Positions 1-10,402 are shown, numbered from the stretch's first letter. The stretch is 64,000 nucleotides of DNA from Chitinophaga oryziterrae (GCF_009758125.1 NZ_WRXO01000014.1:43789-107788); one strand, 5' to 3'. The notes: generated by a model from the sequence alone, not told the origin. Numbers and translations: made by a program.

Positions 1-124
1 TATCCCCTTCCCTGTATTCAGCAGCAAAGATCGATAACAGGCCTACGAACACCAGTGCGAAGTACAGGCCCATAATCGGCCAGTCAATACCTTCTGTGAG
101 TTTTATTTGCCGACGGTTTATCAT
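1..124 (-). CDS. rodA: RodA, N-terminal fragment (cut by window edge)
   Basis: Only the first 41 codons are present, reading MINRRQIKLTEGIDWP and then a hydrophobic stretch that begins the first membrane helix. RodA is the SEDS-family glycosyltransferase that polymerises peptidoglycan strands with its partner PBP2 during cell elongation. The start codon lies three bases after the stop codon of the PBP2 gene, and the order mreB-mreC-mreD-PBP2-rodA is the classic rod-shape operon. The assignment rests mainly on this position and on the typical N-terminus, since the catalytic part is outside the window. Confidence 0.8.
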   Translation of the reverse strand, partial: MINRRQIKLTEGIDWPIMGLYFALVFVGLLSIFAAEYREGD

Positions 125-127
125 GGA

Positions 128-2083
128 TTAGTCGCGAAAGTAAAGTTTAAGTATCTGATCTGATGTCATTTTAGCCGTAGCACCGTTCAGTGAATCGAGC
201 TTTGATTTTTCCCGTACTATAGGATCCAGTGTATTGTATTCCAGTAATGTCTTCATCATTGGTTTACGTTTCACTGAGATCGTATCGTGCAGGTATTTTT
301 CCATGATAAGACTGGCGATAGGCGCTGCATAGGTAGCTCCAAAACCAGCATTCTCCACAATCACGGCAATAGCGATCTTCGGATTATCTCTCGGGGCAAA
401 GGCTACGAAAACAGAGTGGTTCTTCAGTTTTACCAGTTTACCATCTACTACGGCATTGTTTTCTGCCGTACCTGTCTTACCGCACACGATCACCCCTTCT
501 ATCTGTGCTATCCTGCCCGTACCGGATTCCACCACGTCCTGCATACCATATATTACTGATCTGTAGGAAGTATCCGCCACATGGGCTACTGTATGTTTCT
601 CTTTATATTTCTTCAGGATATCCGATTCATCCCCATCTATACTGCTTACAAAGTGTGGCAGGAAATAAGAACCACGGTTGGCAATGATACACATGGCATT
701 GGCCATCTGCAGCGGTGTTGCCACTACCTGTCCCTGTCCCATCCCTACGTACAGTTCTGAACAGGAATTCCACTGTCCATTATAGAGTTTGTTCATCCCG
801 ATGGTATCAATTGCCTTACCGCCTGATTCACCCGGAATATCCACTCCCAGTCTGTGACCTAAACCAAAAGAAGAGATATAATCATGCCATTTCTGATGTC
901 CTTTCTTCACCCCGCCCCATTTAGGTGCATCTACTTCTAAGCGGTAAAGGTGTACGAAGTAAGCGTTACAGGAGTTGGCAATTGCCAGGCGGAGATTGGC
1001 AGCATGCCCGGGAGTATTATGTGTACAGGCAATCGGACGGCCGCAGTTCACATAAGCCCCGCGGCAGGGGAAACCAAAAGCGGGCGTAATCACCCCTTCA
1101 TCCAGTGCAATCAGCGCTGTCAGTGGCTTCATGGAAGATCCCGGAGGATAACCCGCCTGTATGGCACGATTGAACAGTGGTTTGGTCGTATCTACAAATA
1201 ACCTGCTGAAATTACGGGCCCTGTAGGAGCCGGTCAGCAGGTTAGGATCATAAGTAGGTGCGCTCACCATGGCCAGCAATCCACCTGTTTGCGGATCGAT
1301 CGCCACGATACTGCCTATCTTATTACGCATCAGGTGTTCGCCTAATACCTGCAGGTCTACGTCCAGTGATAAACGAAGGTTTTTGCCGGCAATAGCGGCC
1401 GTATCAAACTCCCCTTTTTCATAGGACCCCTGCGGGCGGTTCAGGTTATCTTTTACCAGGTATTGTATACCCCTTTGTCCCATCAGCACACTCTCGTACG
1501 CTCTCTCCAGCCCGGTCATACCCAGGTAATCCCCCTGGTTATAAGCGCTGTAAGCGGGTTTCACCAGCATCTGCGGGGAAACCTCTCCTATGTAACCAAG
1601 AATATTTGCGGCGGCGGAGAAAGGATAAGAGCGGATCTGCCGTTGTACCAGGTCGAACCCCGGCTGGAACATATACATGCTTTCCTGCAGGCGGCCGAAC
1701 ATCTCGGGAGGTAACAGGGAAGCAAATACAGATACACGGCGGCTACCGTTTTTAATGATCGCGGTAGCGATACGTCTTTTGAATTCTTCCTTATCTATCT
1801 GTAAGATCTGACAGAGGTAGCCGGTGTCAATATTTTTTGCGGCGATAGGTGTCACTACCAGGTCGTACATCGCGTCATTACTGAGGATACTGCGGTTCTT
1901 CCTGTCGAAGATGATCCCCCTGCTCGGATATACCACTTTGCGAAGTACCGCATTGGCATCCGCCAGCTTGGAATATTTCTTTTCTATGACCTGCAGAAAG
2001 AACAATCTGACAACGATCAACATTACCATACCGAGTATGATAAACTGTATCACTCTTTTCCTGGGCTGATTGTAAACAGACAT
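128..2083 (-). CDS. mrdA: Penicillin-binding protein 2 (peptidoglycan DD-transpeptidase)
   Basis: This 651-residue class B penicillin-binding protein cross-links peptidoglycan in the periplasm during elongation and works with RodA. It has one N-terminal membrane anchor (about residues 11-32), then a dimerisation region. The transpeptidase domain carries the nucleophile motif SSMK (316-319), SCN (371-373) and KTG (536-538). Length and motif order are normal for the family. It sits between mreD and rodA in the same direction, with the rodA start three bases downstream, so it is probably translated from the shared mre transcript. Confidence 0.95.
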   Translation of the reverse strand: MSVYNQPRKRVIQFIILGMVMLIVVRLFFLQVIEKKYSKLADANAVLRKVVYPSRGIIFDRKNRSILSNDAMYDLVVTPIAAKNIDTGYLCQILQIDKEEFKRRIATAIIKNGSRRVSVFASLLPPEMFGRLQESMYMFQPGFDLVQRQIRSYPFSAAANILGYIGEVSPQMLVKPAYSAYNQGDYLGMTGLERAYESVLMGQRGIQYLVKDNLNRPQGSYEKGEFDTAAIAGKNLRLSLDVDLQVLGEHLMRNKIGSIVAIDPQTGGLLAMVSAPTYDPNLLTGSYRARNFSRLFVDTTKPLFNRAIQAGYPPGSSMKPLTALIALDEGVITPAFGFPCRGAYVNCGRPIACTHNTPGHAANLRLAIANSCNAYFVHLYRLEVDAPKWGGVKKGHQKWHDYISSFGLGHRLGVDIPGESGGKAIDTIGMNKLYNGQWNSCSELYVGMGQGQVVATPLQMANAMCIIANRGSYFLPHFVSSIDGDESDILKKYKEKHTVAHVADTSYRSVIYGMQDVVESGTGRIAQIEGVIVCGKTGTAENNAVVDGKLVKLKNHSVFVAFAPRDNPKIAIAVIVENAGFGATYAAPIASLIMEKYLHDTISVKRKPMMKTLLEYNTLDPIVREKSKLDSLNGATAKMTSDQILKLYFRD

Positions 2084-2155
2084 CTATTGAATAATGCGGC
2101 CTTGCGGCCTGTTGCTTTTTAATATAATCTCCATCTCACTAATAAAAATACACAC

Positions 2156-2665
2156 TTACTTCTTTGAAAAGAACAACAGTTCATACAGCACGATCAGGAA
2201 TATGCTGGCGGCGGTAGAACACAAGATCTTTAATAACAGGTAGAAGAAATTACCAAACCCGAATACTTCCAGTGAGAAGAATACCAGGTTATGCAGGAAT
2301 ACCAGTATGGCAGCAAATGTCAGGAACTGTGAAACACCCATGCTGGTCATGGATGGTGTCTTCTGCGTAGTTTCGAATCCTCCCTGCGGGGATAATATAT
2401 TGATGATGAAAGGACGTAGATAAGCGATGAACACACAGGCCGCAGCATGTACGCCCATTGTATTCGTGAACATATCCATGCTGAGTCCCATCAAAAGTGC
2501 CAGCAGCATTAAAGCGGGGCGGGGCAGGTTAAAAGGTAACAGGAGGACGAACAGCATGTAGAGGTTAAGGCTCACAAGCTGGTGCAGCAATACCTGGTTC
2601 AGCACGAACACCTGCAGCAACAGCAGCAACACAAAGCGAATGATATTTCTTAACAGTATACTCAT
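2156..2665 (-). CDS. mreD: Rod shape-determining protein MreD
   Basis: This 169-residue, strongly hydrophobic protein has about five predicted membrane helices, typical of MreD, an inner-membrane part of the elongasome. Sequence conservation in MreD is low, so the call depends on size, hydrophobicity and position. Its ATG overlaps the stop of mreC by four bases, which suggests translational coupling. The PBP2 gene follows about 70 bases downstream. Confidence 0.88.
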   Translation of the reverse strand: MSILLRNIIRFVLLLLLQVFVLNQVLLHQLVSLNLYMLFVLLLPFNLPRPALMLLALLMGLSMDMFTNTMGVHAAACVFIAYLRPFIINILSPQGGFETTQKTPSMTSMGVSQFLTFAAILVFLHNLVFFSLEVFGFGNFFYLLLKILCSTAASIFLIVLYELLFFSKK

Positions 2666-3564
2666 TTGATCAGCCTGTAGGTTGAATCCTCCAATGATTT
2701 TTGCTCATCCTGCAGCATGTTATCTACAACATACACATACTGAAGGTTATAAAAGTTGGTAGCCAGTTTTATCCTGACGGTATAAGCCGTACTTCCTTTA
2801 TCTGTAAGGGAGTAAGATTCAACATATCCGATAGGGATATTTTCCGGGAACAGTGCGGAGTAACCACTGGTTACTACGGTATCTCCTTTTATCAGTCTTA
2901 CACTTTTTGGTACATCTTCCATCACGGCGTAGCCTGCATCTCCACCATACCAGCGAACGGTCCCCATTTCCTTGCTATGACTCAGGCGGGCGCTGAAACC
3001 GAAGTTGCGGCCTTTAGAGAGCAGGGAGAGAACAACTGCGTAGTTCGGGCTTACGCTACGTACAATACCTACAATACCACTGGGTCCGATAACGCCCATA
3101 TTAGGCTTCAGACCATTTGCGCTGCCGCGATGGATAGTGAGATAGTTGACAGGAGCGTTAACGGTGTTGTTGACCACTTTAGCGGCATGATACAGGTAAC
3201 GGCGTAATTCAATGCCAACTACTTTGCGGGTGGTATCTGTGCTGTAAGTGCGGATGGTATCTGTTTTAACCAGGTTGTCCAGCGTAATGCTGTCGTAACT
3301 CGTACGCAGGATATTATGCAGCCGGGCATTTTCGTTTACAAGACTGTCATTGGTAGCCTTGAGGTGAAAATAGTACTGCACGTTGTTGTAACGGTTGTAT
3401 AACCTGGCGCTGATGCTATTGGCGGAATTGAGGTAGGCTGTTTTCTGAAAGTCGTTGTTCCGGAATACCAGCACAATACAAATCACTTCCAGCAGCAGAA
3501 ACAGAAAAAAGTTAAAATAGCGCCTTAAGAAAATGATGAGATTACGCACAGGATATATTTTCAA
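2662..3564 (-). CDS. mreC: Rod shape-determining protein MreC
   Basis: This 300-residue bitopic membrane protein links cytoplasmic MreB to the periplasmic elongation enzymes. It has a short cytoplasmic N-terminus, one membrane helix (about residues 13-32) and a coiled-coil-prone stretch. The periplasmic beta domain contains the typical motifs GLKPNMGVIGPSGIVG and GDTVVTSGYS. It lies 51 bases downstream of mreB and overlaps mreD by four bases. Nothing is missing. Confidence 0.95.
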   Translation of the reverse strand: MKIYPVRNLIIFLRRYFNFFLFLLLEVICIVLVFRNNDFQKTAYLNSANSISARLYNRYNNVQYYFHLKATNDSLVNENARLHNILRTSYDSITLDNLVKTDTIRTYSTDTTRKVVGIELRRYLYHAAKVVNNTVNAPVNYLTIHRGSANGLKPNMGVIGPSGIVGIVRSVSPNYAVVLSLLSKGRNFGFSARLSHSKEMGTVRWYGGDAGYAVMEDVPKSVRLIKGDTVVTSGYSALFPENIPIGYVESYSLTDKGSTAYTVRIKLATNFYNLQYVYVVDNMLQDEQKSLEDSTYRLIK

Positions 3565-3615
3565 ATAGAAGCATGCAAGGCAAATGTTTAAATCTCCCTT
3601 GCATGTTTCCTGATA

Positions 3616-4638
3616 TTATTGCATTAGGAATGGATACTTACCAACGTGTTTCAGTGCGATACCAGTACCTCTTACTACTGCGCGCAACGGATCGTCCGCT
3701 ACATGCACAGGTAATTTGATCTTCTGGGTGAGTCGTTTATCCAGGCCACGCAACAGGGCACCACCACCGGTGAGGTACAATCCTCTGCGGTAGATATCTG
3801 CAGCCAGTTCCGGAGGCGTAGTTTCCAGTGCTTTCAGAATTGCTTCTTCTATTTTAAAGATGGATTTATCCAGCGCCTCAGCAACTTCCTGGTAAGATAC
3901 CATGATCTGCTTAGGAATACCGGTTACCAGGTCACGACCATTTACAGGTACATCATCCGGTGGATTATCCAGTTCTTTCAATGCGGAACCGATCTGTATT
4001 TTGATCTGTTCTGCCGTTCTTTCGCCTATCAGCAAACTGTGATAACGGCGTAATGCTTCCATGATATCAGCGGTGAACTCGTCACCTGCAATACGGATAC
4101 TCTGATCACATACAATACCGGCAAGGGCTATTACGGAGATACCGGTGGTACCACCTCCGATGTCGATAATCATGTTTCCCACGGGTTCTTCCACATCAAT
4201 GCCAATACCAAGGGCAGCAGCCATTGGTTCATGTATAAGGAACACTTCCTTAGCGCCCGCCTGTTCGGCAGAGTCGCGTACGGCGCGTTTTTCTACTTCA
4301 GTAATACTGGAGGGTATGCATATAACCATGCGCCAGCTGGGGGAGAAAAGGGGCTTTTTGGGGTATACCAGTTTGATCATCTCGCGAAGCATGCCTTCCG
4401 CTGCGTTGAAATCAGCTATCACACCATCTTTCAATGGGCGGATAGTGCGCAGGTACTCATGTGTCTTCTCGTGCATCATCATGGCCTTCTTACCAACCGC
4501 CACAATTTTACCACTTGCCCGCTCTATAGCTACAATAGAAGGTTCATCAACCACCACCTGATCGTTATGTATAATCAGCGTGTTAGCTGTACCTAAGTCA
4601 ATCGCTATTTCCTGTGTTAAAAAATTAAAGAACCCCAT
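3616..4638 (-). CDS. mreB: Rod shape-determining protein MreB (bacterial actin)
   Basis: This 340-residue actin-like ATPase forms membrane-bound filaments that guide lateral wall synthesis. The first phosphate loop IDLGTANTL is at residues 13-21 and the second, DIGGGTT, at 159-165. The N-terminal MGFFNFLTQ can act as an amphipathic membrane anchor. Length is normal. It is the first gene of the mreBCD-PBP2-rodA operon, and the 240-base AT-rich stretch upstream should hold the operon promoter, though no clear consensus promoter was recognised there. Confidence 0.97.
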   Translation of the reverse strand: MGFFNFLTQEIAIDLGTANTLIIHNDQVVVDEPSIVAIERASGKIVAVGKKAMMMHEKTHEYLRTIRPLKDGVIADFNAAEGMLREMIKLVYPKKPLFSPSWRMVICIPSSITEVEKRAVRDSAEQAGAKEVFLIHEPMAAALGIGIDVEEPVGNMIIDIGGGTTGISVIALAGIVCDQSIRIAGDEFTADIMEALRRYHSLLIGERTAEQIKIQIGSALKELDNPPDDVPVNGRDLVTGIPKQIMVSYQEVAEALDKSIFKIEEAILKALETTPPELAADIYRRGLYLTGGGALLRGLDKRLTQKIKLPVHVADDPLRAVVRGTGIALKHVGKYPFLMQ

Positions 4639-4882
4639 TGCTTAATATGGTCAAAATATTATGAGTGCAAAAATGAATAATTCCAACGAATATACGATGA
4701 TAAAATTGTTAGTTTTATCAATAATACAACTAAATATTAAAAAATCTTAATTATTGTATCTGTTGAGCCGGTTAGTAAGTTGTAACAGTTAATGACAATG
4801 TATCAGCCGGCACAGAATGACTCTCGAAAACGCTTAAACGAAAATAACTTCTTAAAATTGTGTTCCGCTCTGAATCAAAGCT

Positions 4883-6160
4883 TTACACGAACTCGAACCC
4901 TATATCTCTCCTGTAATATTTACCCTCAAATCCAATCTTTTCCGCCGTTAATTTACTATGTGTCAGGGCAATCCCTAAATCAGACGCCAGGGAAGTGATC
5001 GTGAGTACCCGTCCGCCATTCGTGAGTATTTCGTCCCCCGCAGCCCTCGTTCCGGCATGAAACACGATCTGGTCGTGCGCCGGTGCAGGGATGTTGGTGA
5101 TGACCTTCCCCTTCTCATATGCTTCCGGATATCCTGCAGCTACCAGCATTACCGTAGTGGCTACGCGCTCATCTTCGTAAATGGTCTGCTCACCCAGCTT
5201 ACCTTCTGCTACCGCTGTAAACAGCTCCAGCAGATCGTTCTGCAAACGTGGCATCACCACTTCTGTTTCCGGGTCTCCCATGCGACAGTTGTACTCTATC
5301 ACAAAAGGTTCTCCGTCCACTTTAATCAATCCAAAGAAGATAAACCCGTTATAGGCAATTCCTTCCTTTTCCAGACCGGCCACCGTTGGGCGGATAATAC
5401 GTTCATCCACCATTTTCATGTATGCCTCGTCTGCAAACGGGACAGGAGAAACAGCGCCCATACCACCTGTATTGAGACCGGTATCCCCTTCACCGATCCT
5501 CTTGTAGTCCTTCGCTGTAGGCAGCAACTTGTAAGTATGTCCGTCCGTCAATACAAATACAGAACACTCTATACCCGCCAGGAACTGCTCTATGACTACC
5601 TTTTTGCTGGCATCTCCGAATTTGGCGTCCTTGATCATCTGCGTAAACTCATCCACTGCATCCTCATGGTTATCCAGTATCACTACCCCCTTTCCTGCCG
5701 CAAGCCCGTCTGCCTTCAAAACAATAGGCAAAGCGTGTTGGCGCAGGTAAGTTACACCTTCTTCGTAGTTTTCCCCGCTGAATTCCTTATAAGCGGCAGT
5801 AGGAATATTGTGACGCAACATGAACTGCTTGGCAAAAGCCTTACTTCCTTCCAGCTGTGCACCCAATGCAGATGGGCCCATCACAGGAATATGCCGTAAA
5901 GCTGCATCCTGCTGAAAGTAATCGTAAATACCTTTTACAAGTGGTTCTTCAGACCCCGGTATTACCAGGTCAATGGCATTAGCTGTACAAAAGGCTTTAA
6001 TTTTCTCAAAGTCGCTGACCGCTACGTCCAGGTTCTGTCCATACTGCGCAGTTCCGGCATTACCAGGTGCTATGAACAATTGCTCACATAACGGGCTTTG
6101 TGCCATTTTCCACGCCAGGGCATGCTCCCGGCCTCCACTTCCTAATAGTAATATCTTCAT
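4883..6160 (-). CDS. purD: Phosphoribosylamine-glycine ligase
   Basis: PurD (425 residues) catalyses the second step of purine synthesis, joining glycine to phosphoribosylamine with ATP. The N-terminal nucleotide-like motif is LLLGSGGREHAL. The ATP-grasp region includes LKADGLAAGKGV and the C-terminal part EYNCRMGDPETE, all characteristic. Length matches the family. It stands alone, divergent from the POT transporter gene and about 240 bases upstream of mreB in the same direction. Confidence 0.97.
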   Translation of the reverse strand: MKILLLGSGGREHALAWKMAQSPLCEQLFIAPGNAGTAQYGQNLDVAVSDFEKIKAFCTANAIDLVIPGSEEPLVKGIYDYFQQDAALRHIPVMGPSALGAQLEGSKAFAKQFMLRHNIPTAAYKEFSGENYEEGVTYLRQHALPIVLKADGLAAGKGVVILDNHEDAVDEFTQMIKDAKFGDASKKVVIEQFLAGIECSVFVLTDGHTYKLLPTAKDYKRIGEGDTGLNTGGMGAVSPVPFADEAYMKMVDERIIRPTVAGLEKEGIAYNGFIFFGLIKVDGEPFVIEYNCRMGDPETEVVMPRLQNDLLELFTAVAEGKLGEQTIYEDERVATTVMLVAAGYPEAYEKGKVITNIPAPAHDQIVFHAGTRAAGDEILTNGGRVLTITSLASDLGIALTHSKLTAEKIGFEGKYYRRDIGFEFV

Positions 6161-6344
6161 ATGAATTTCCCTGTAAGAGCCAAATTCTGCACGTTATCTT
6201 CCCCGCTCTTCCATTTTTTTTGCAAAGAAAGGCCAAAAAATAACCAAAAACACCATTTTACTTCATAAAAAGCTGAATTTATTTATCTTGCCACATTCGC
6301 AGGGACTAACTAACATCTGTAATCAAACATCAAAACTAACCTTT

Positions 6345-8048
6345 ATGAGCTTAACAGCTGCTCAACAGCCTGTAATTACACCCAACAACATTCCACCTAA
6401 GACAGGGCACCATCCTGGTCTCTATGTGCTGTTCTTCACCGAAATGTGGGAACGCTTCGGATACTATCTGATGATCGGTATCTTCTTCCTGTACCTGATA
6501 GACCCCACTGCCAACGGAGGTAAAGGCTTTGATACCGCTCATGCCAGCGATCTCGTAGGCTCTTACATCGCGCTCGTATACCTCTCCCCTTTCATCGGCG
6601 GACTAATGGCCGACCGCTACCTCGGCTACCGGCGGGCGGTGATCATGGGCGGTACTTTGCTGGCTGCGGGCTACTTCGGCCTCGCATTCCCGGGCGATAC
6701 TGCCATGTACATCTCCCTGGGCCTTATCATCGTAGGGAACGGGTTCTTTAAACCCAATATCGGTACCATCCTCGGTAACCTCTATAACCGGGCTGATCTT
6801 CGTCCTAAAAAAGATGTTGCTTACAGTATTTTCTACATGGGCGTAAACATCGGTGCTTTCATCTGCAACTTCGTGGCGGCCTATCTCCGTAACCACTATG
6901 GCTGGGGATACGCGTTTGCTGCTGCCGGTATAGGAATGATCGTAGGACTGATCATCTTCTCTTCCCGCCTGAAAGTGATCGCTGATGGCGATATTAAAAA
7001 AGCAGTGCAGAAAGAAGATATGCCAATGAGCAGGATCATGTCCCTCGTATTCCTACCTGCTGCTATCGCTGCTGCTATTGGTTACTTCATGACCAACTTC
7101 ATAGGGCACTCCATCTTCGGGACCCGCTCTATCGACGCTTTCATGTTTGCCTGCGTACCTATCATCATATTCTACATCCGTATCTATACCACTGCGGCCA
7201 AAGAAGATAAACGCGGCCTCGGCGCCCTGCTGGCCTTCTTTGCTGTGGCGATCATATTCTGGGTGATCTATAACCAGAACAGTACCGGACTCACCATCTG
7301 GGCCGACCAATACACCGACCGCGCAATGTCTCCGGCGGTGGAAAGTGCAGCTAAACCACTGGGTATGCTGCAAACCGTTACCACAGACCCACACCCTGTT
7401 ACACAGATCGATGCACATTTCCGGGCTATCACCGACGCCAGCGGAAAAACCATCACCGTACAGGGCCCCGATCCTTACTTCCAGAACTTACCAAAAGACC
7501 AATGGCCTGCCAGCGGTAAAATGAACCTGATCTCCACAGAAATATTCCAGTCCATCAATCCATTCTTTATCGTGGCCTTCTCCCTCCTGGTGATAGGCTT
7601 GTTTGCATGGATGGCCAAAAGAGGAAAAGAACCTACCACTCCCGTGAAAATCGCTATGGGGATCTTCCTGGCTGCTTTCTCAGCCCTTTTAATGGTAATA
7701 GCTGCGTCCATGACAAACGTCTATGTAGATAAAAGCTCCATGGCCTGGCTGTTTGGTACCTATGCCATATTCACTGTGGGCGAGATCCTGGTAAGTCCTA
7801 TCGGCTTATCCATGGTATCCAAACTCTCTCCTCCCCGCGTAACAGCGCTCATGATGGGTGGCTGGTACCTGGTAAATGCTATTGCCGGAAAAGTAGCCGG
7901 TATGATGGCTACCTTCTGGGACAGCTTCACCGATAAGAAATTCTACTTCCTGATCCTCGTGATTTCTGCTGGTATAGCAGGTATCGTCATGCTGATGATC
8001 AGCAAGTGGATAGCGAAAGTGGTGAAGGAGAAAACAGGGTCCTATTAA
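6345..8048 (+). CDS. POT-family proton-dependent di/tripeptide transporter
   Basis: This 567-residue major facilitator protein imports small peptides with protons. The family proton-coupling motif appears as EMWERFGYY near residue 33, followed by FYMGVNIGAF and about 12-14 membrane helices. I chose the ATG at 6345 (MSLTAAQQ) over one 57 bases upstream because the upstream extension is not hydrophobic and does not resemble the family N-terminus. A rho-independent terminator follows. The next gene encodes an unrelated oligopeptide transporter, so the pair looks like a peptide-uptake locus. Confidence 0.93.
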   Translation: MSLTAAQQPVITPNNIPPKTGHHPGLYVLFFTEMWERFGYYLMIGIFFLYLIDPTANGGKGFDTAHASDLVGSYIALVYLSPFIGGLMADRYLGYRRAVIMGGTLLAAGYFGLAFPGDTAMYISLGLIIVGNGFFKPNIGTILGNLYNRADLRPKKDVAYSIFYMGVNIGAFICNFVAAYLRNHYGWGYAFAAAGIGMIVGLIIFSSRLKVIADGDIKKAVQKEDMPMSRIMSLVFLPAAIAAAIGYFMTNFIGHSIFGTRSIDAFMFACVPIIIFYIRIYTTAAKEDKRGLGALLAFFAVAIIFWVIYNQNSTGLTIWADQYTDRAMSPAVESAAKPLGMLQTVTTDPHPVTQIDAHFRAITDASGKTITVQGPDPYFQNLPKDQWPASGKMNLISTEIFQSINPFFIVAFSLLVIGLFAWMAKRGKEPTTPVKIAMGIFLAAFSALLMVIAASMTNVYVDKSSMAWLFGTYAIFTVGEILVSPIGLSMVSKLSPPRVTALMMGGWYLVNAIAGKVAGMMATFWDSFTDKKFYFLILVISAGIAGIVMLMISKWIAKVVKEKTGSY

Positions 8049-8068
8049 AATAATTGTCCTATATAGTG

Positions 8069-8098
8069 AAAACGGAGAAAAGCAATTTTCTCCGTTTT
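8069..8098 (+). terminator. Intrinsic terminator after the POT transporter gene
   Basis: A 13-base stem (AAAACGGAGAAAA at 8069-8081 with its complement at 8086-8098) closes a four-base loop and ends in Ts. It lies 20 bases after the transporter stop codon, so the OPT gene downstream probably has its own promoter. Confidence 0.8.
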
Positions 8099-8172
8099 AG
8101 CTTAGTGTACTAAACGCATTTTTTCACTTATATTGCCTTTTAATCAACAGAATCTACCCATCAATCGTACTT

Positions 8173-10260
8173 ATGGCAGAGAATTTCAAGCCTTTCGTTT
8201 CGCCGGAGACGAAAATGAAAGAATTTACACTCAAGTCCATCCTATTGGGCTGCGTATTCGGCATTATCTTCGGCGCCGCTACCGTATACCTGGCCCTCAA
8301 AGCGGGTCTTACCGTTTCCGCTTCCATCCCTATCGCTGTAATTGCCATTACACTCGGAAGAAAATTCTTCAAAACAACTATTCTCGAAAATAATATTATA
8401 CAGACTACCGGTTCTGCCGGAGAGTCTATCGCTGCCGGCGTGGTATTCACTTTACCCGGGTTTCTCTTTTTGACAGATCATGGCGGCGACAAGTACTTCA
8501 ATTACATCACGATCCTCATCCTCGCCATCTTCGGTGGTATCCTGGGTACCCTCATGATGATCCCGCTGCGTAAGGCACTAATCGTAAAAGAACATGAAAC
8601 CCTGCCTTACCCGGAAGGTACAGCCTGCGGGGACGTACTGATTGCTGGTGAGAAAGGCGGAGACTTTGCTAAAACAGCCTTCTACGGACTGGGCTTTGCC
8701 TTTTCATATGCCATCCTTCAAAAAGTACTGCACGTGATCTCAGAAGTGCCGGTATACATGACCAAACAAACCAACCGCTTCTTTCCTTCTGCTAAAGTAA
8801 GTGGTGAGATCACCCCTGAATATATGGGCGTAGGATATATCATCGGTCCCCGTATCGCGGGTGTACTGGTCGCCGGTGGCGTAATGTCATGGCTGGTACT
8901 CATTCCTTTACTGGCTACACTGGTGCCACCCGATGCAATGGCTAACCAGCTCGTAAAACTCGGCTACCTGGCCAGTTTGGCCACCCCGGGCGGTAAAGGC
9001 AACTGGAACCCGCTCACACATACTTTCACCGATTTCTCTTCCGCTGTTTACTTTGCCTACGTAAGACAAATAGGCGCTGGTGCGGTGGCTGCGGGTGGAT
9101 TTATCACCCTGATCAAAACTATCCCTACCATTATTTCATCCTTTAAAGGTAGCCTCGGCTCCATGAAAAAAGGAGAAACAGCAGCAGGTGCTGCGAAAGT
9201 GGAAGTTCCCCGCACTGAAAAAGACCTCAATATAAAAATAGTATTGTTCGGTAGTATTGCACTGATCCTGCTGATGGCATTCCTGCCTCAGTTACCGGGT
9301 GATTCCATCGGCAAAAAACTGCTGGTAGGTTTACTCGTAGTGATCTTCGGTGCGTTCTTCGTAACAGTGTCCAGCCGCATTGTAGGATTAATCGGTTCTT
9401 CCAACAACCCTATCTCCGGTATGACCATCGCTACCCTGATGGGCACCTGCCTGGTATTCATCTCTGTAGGCTGGAGCGGTAAACTGTACGAACCTATGGC
9501 TCTGGTGGTAGGTGGTATGATCTGTATTGCGGCAGCGAATGCCGGTGGTACCTCTCAGGATTTAAAGTCTGGTTATATCGTAGGGGCAACCCCCATGTAT
9601 CAGCAGTTATCCCTGTTCATCGGTGCGATCGTTTCTTCTATCGTAATAGGATTAACCATAAAATTCCTTGATAAACCAACAGCTGCTATGATTGCCAATG
9701 GTGTTACGGACCATGCGATCGGTAGTACTTATTTCCCTGCTCCACAGGGTACACTGATGGCGACACTGGCAAAAGGGATACTGTCTTATAACCTCGACTG
9801 GCAGTTCGTTCTGGTAGGTGTATTCATTGCTATTACCATGGAACTGTGCGGTATCAAATCATTGTCTTTTGCAGTAGGTGCTTACCTGCCGTTGTCTACA
9901 ACCCTGCCTATCTTTATCGGTGGTGCTATTCGGGGTATTGCAGACAGGAAACGCCAAAAAGGGAATGTAAACATCGCTGCTGAGGAGGAAGAATTAGGTA
10001 AAGGGAACCTGTTCGCTACCGGGCTGGTAGCAGGAGGTGCCGTAGCCGGTGTGGTCATCGCGATCATGGCCGGGGTGGATGCCTTCTCCATTTTCGGATT
10101 GACAATCGACCTCCCGGGCTGGCTCAATGCCGTTAACCTGGAAAACGCTCTCAGCCATTCTATGGGAGAAGGGACCTACTATATATTAGGTGCTGCCTTC
10201 TTTGCATTGATGGGTTGGGTATTATATAAAATAGCTATTAAGCCTCAAACGGCTGAATAA
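8173..10260 (+). CDS. OPT-family oligopeptide transporter
   Basis: This 695-residue membrane protein belongs to the oligopeptide transporter family, whose members import peptides or metal chelates by proton coupling. The N-terminal sequence KEFTLKSILLGCVFGIIFGA and the internal motif ANAGGTSQDLKSGYIVGATP are characteristic of the bacterial branch. Many hydrophobic segments cover the length. It is flanked by its own terminator and preceded by the POT gene terminator. The substrate cannot be decided from sequence. Confidence 0.93.
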   Translation: MAENFKPFVSPETKMKEFTLKSILLGCVFGIIFGAATVYLALKAGLTVSASIPIAVIAITLGRKFFKTTILENNIIQTTGSAGESIAAGVVFTLPGFLFLTDHGGDKYFNYITILILAIFGGILGTLMMIPLRKALIVKEHETLPYPEGTACGDVLIAGEKGGDFAKTAFYGLGFAFSYAILQKVLHVISEVPVYMTKQTNRFFPSAKVSGEITPEYMGVGYIIGPRIAGVLVAGGVMSWLVLIPLLATLVPPDAMANQLVKLGYLASLATPGGKGNWNPLTHTFTDFSSAVYFAYVRQIGAGAVAAGGFITLIKTIPTIISSFKGSLGSMKKGETAAGAAKVEVPRTEKDLNIKIVLFGSIALILLMAFLPQLPGDSIGKKLLVGLLVVIFGAFFVTVSSRIVGLIGSSNNPISGMTIATLMGTCLVFISVGWSGKLYEPMALVVGGMICIAAANAGGTSQDLKSGYIVGATPMYQQLSLFIGAIVSSIVIGLTIKFLDKPTAAMIANGVTDHAIGSTYFPAPQGTLMATLAKGILSYNLDWQFVLVGVFIAITMELCGIKSLSFAVGAYLPLSTTLPIFIGGAIRGIADRKRQKGNVNIAAEEEELGKGNLFATGLVAGGAVAGVVIAIMAGVDAFSIFGLTIDLPGWLNAVNLENALSHSMGEGTYYILGAAFFALMGWVLYKIAIKPQTAE

Positions 10261-10273
10261 AAACATACTATGT

Positions 10274-10309
10274 AAAAAGCCCGGTAGTCAGAAACTACCG
10301 GGCTTTTTT
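10274..10309 (+). terminator. Intrinsic terminator after the OPT transporter gene
   Basis: AAAAAGCCCGGTAGT and its complement ACTACCGGGCTTTTTT form a strong hairpin with a short loop and a T tract, 14 bases after the stop codon. Confidence 0.9.
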
Positions 10310-10402
10310 ATGTTTATTATTTACTATATGATTGAAGATCAGCTATTTTTTAACAGTTAATTACAATTAACACCTTATAATTGCGTTTAAAATAAAAAAC
10401 CC

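Noticed and set aside
5057..5899. 280-codon plus-strand frame opposite purD
   Set aside because: Long, but it lies entirely inside purD on the other strand, is cysteine- and histidine-rich in an unnatural way, and has no domain.
6288..6344. Upstream extension of the POT transporter
   Set aside because: The extra 19 residues do not fit the family N-terminus, and the start at 6345 fits better.
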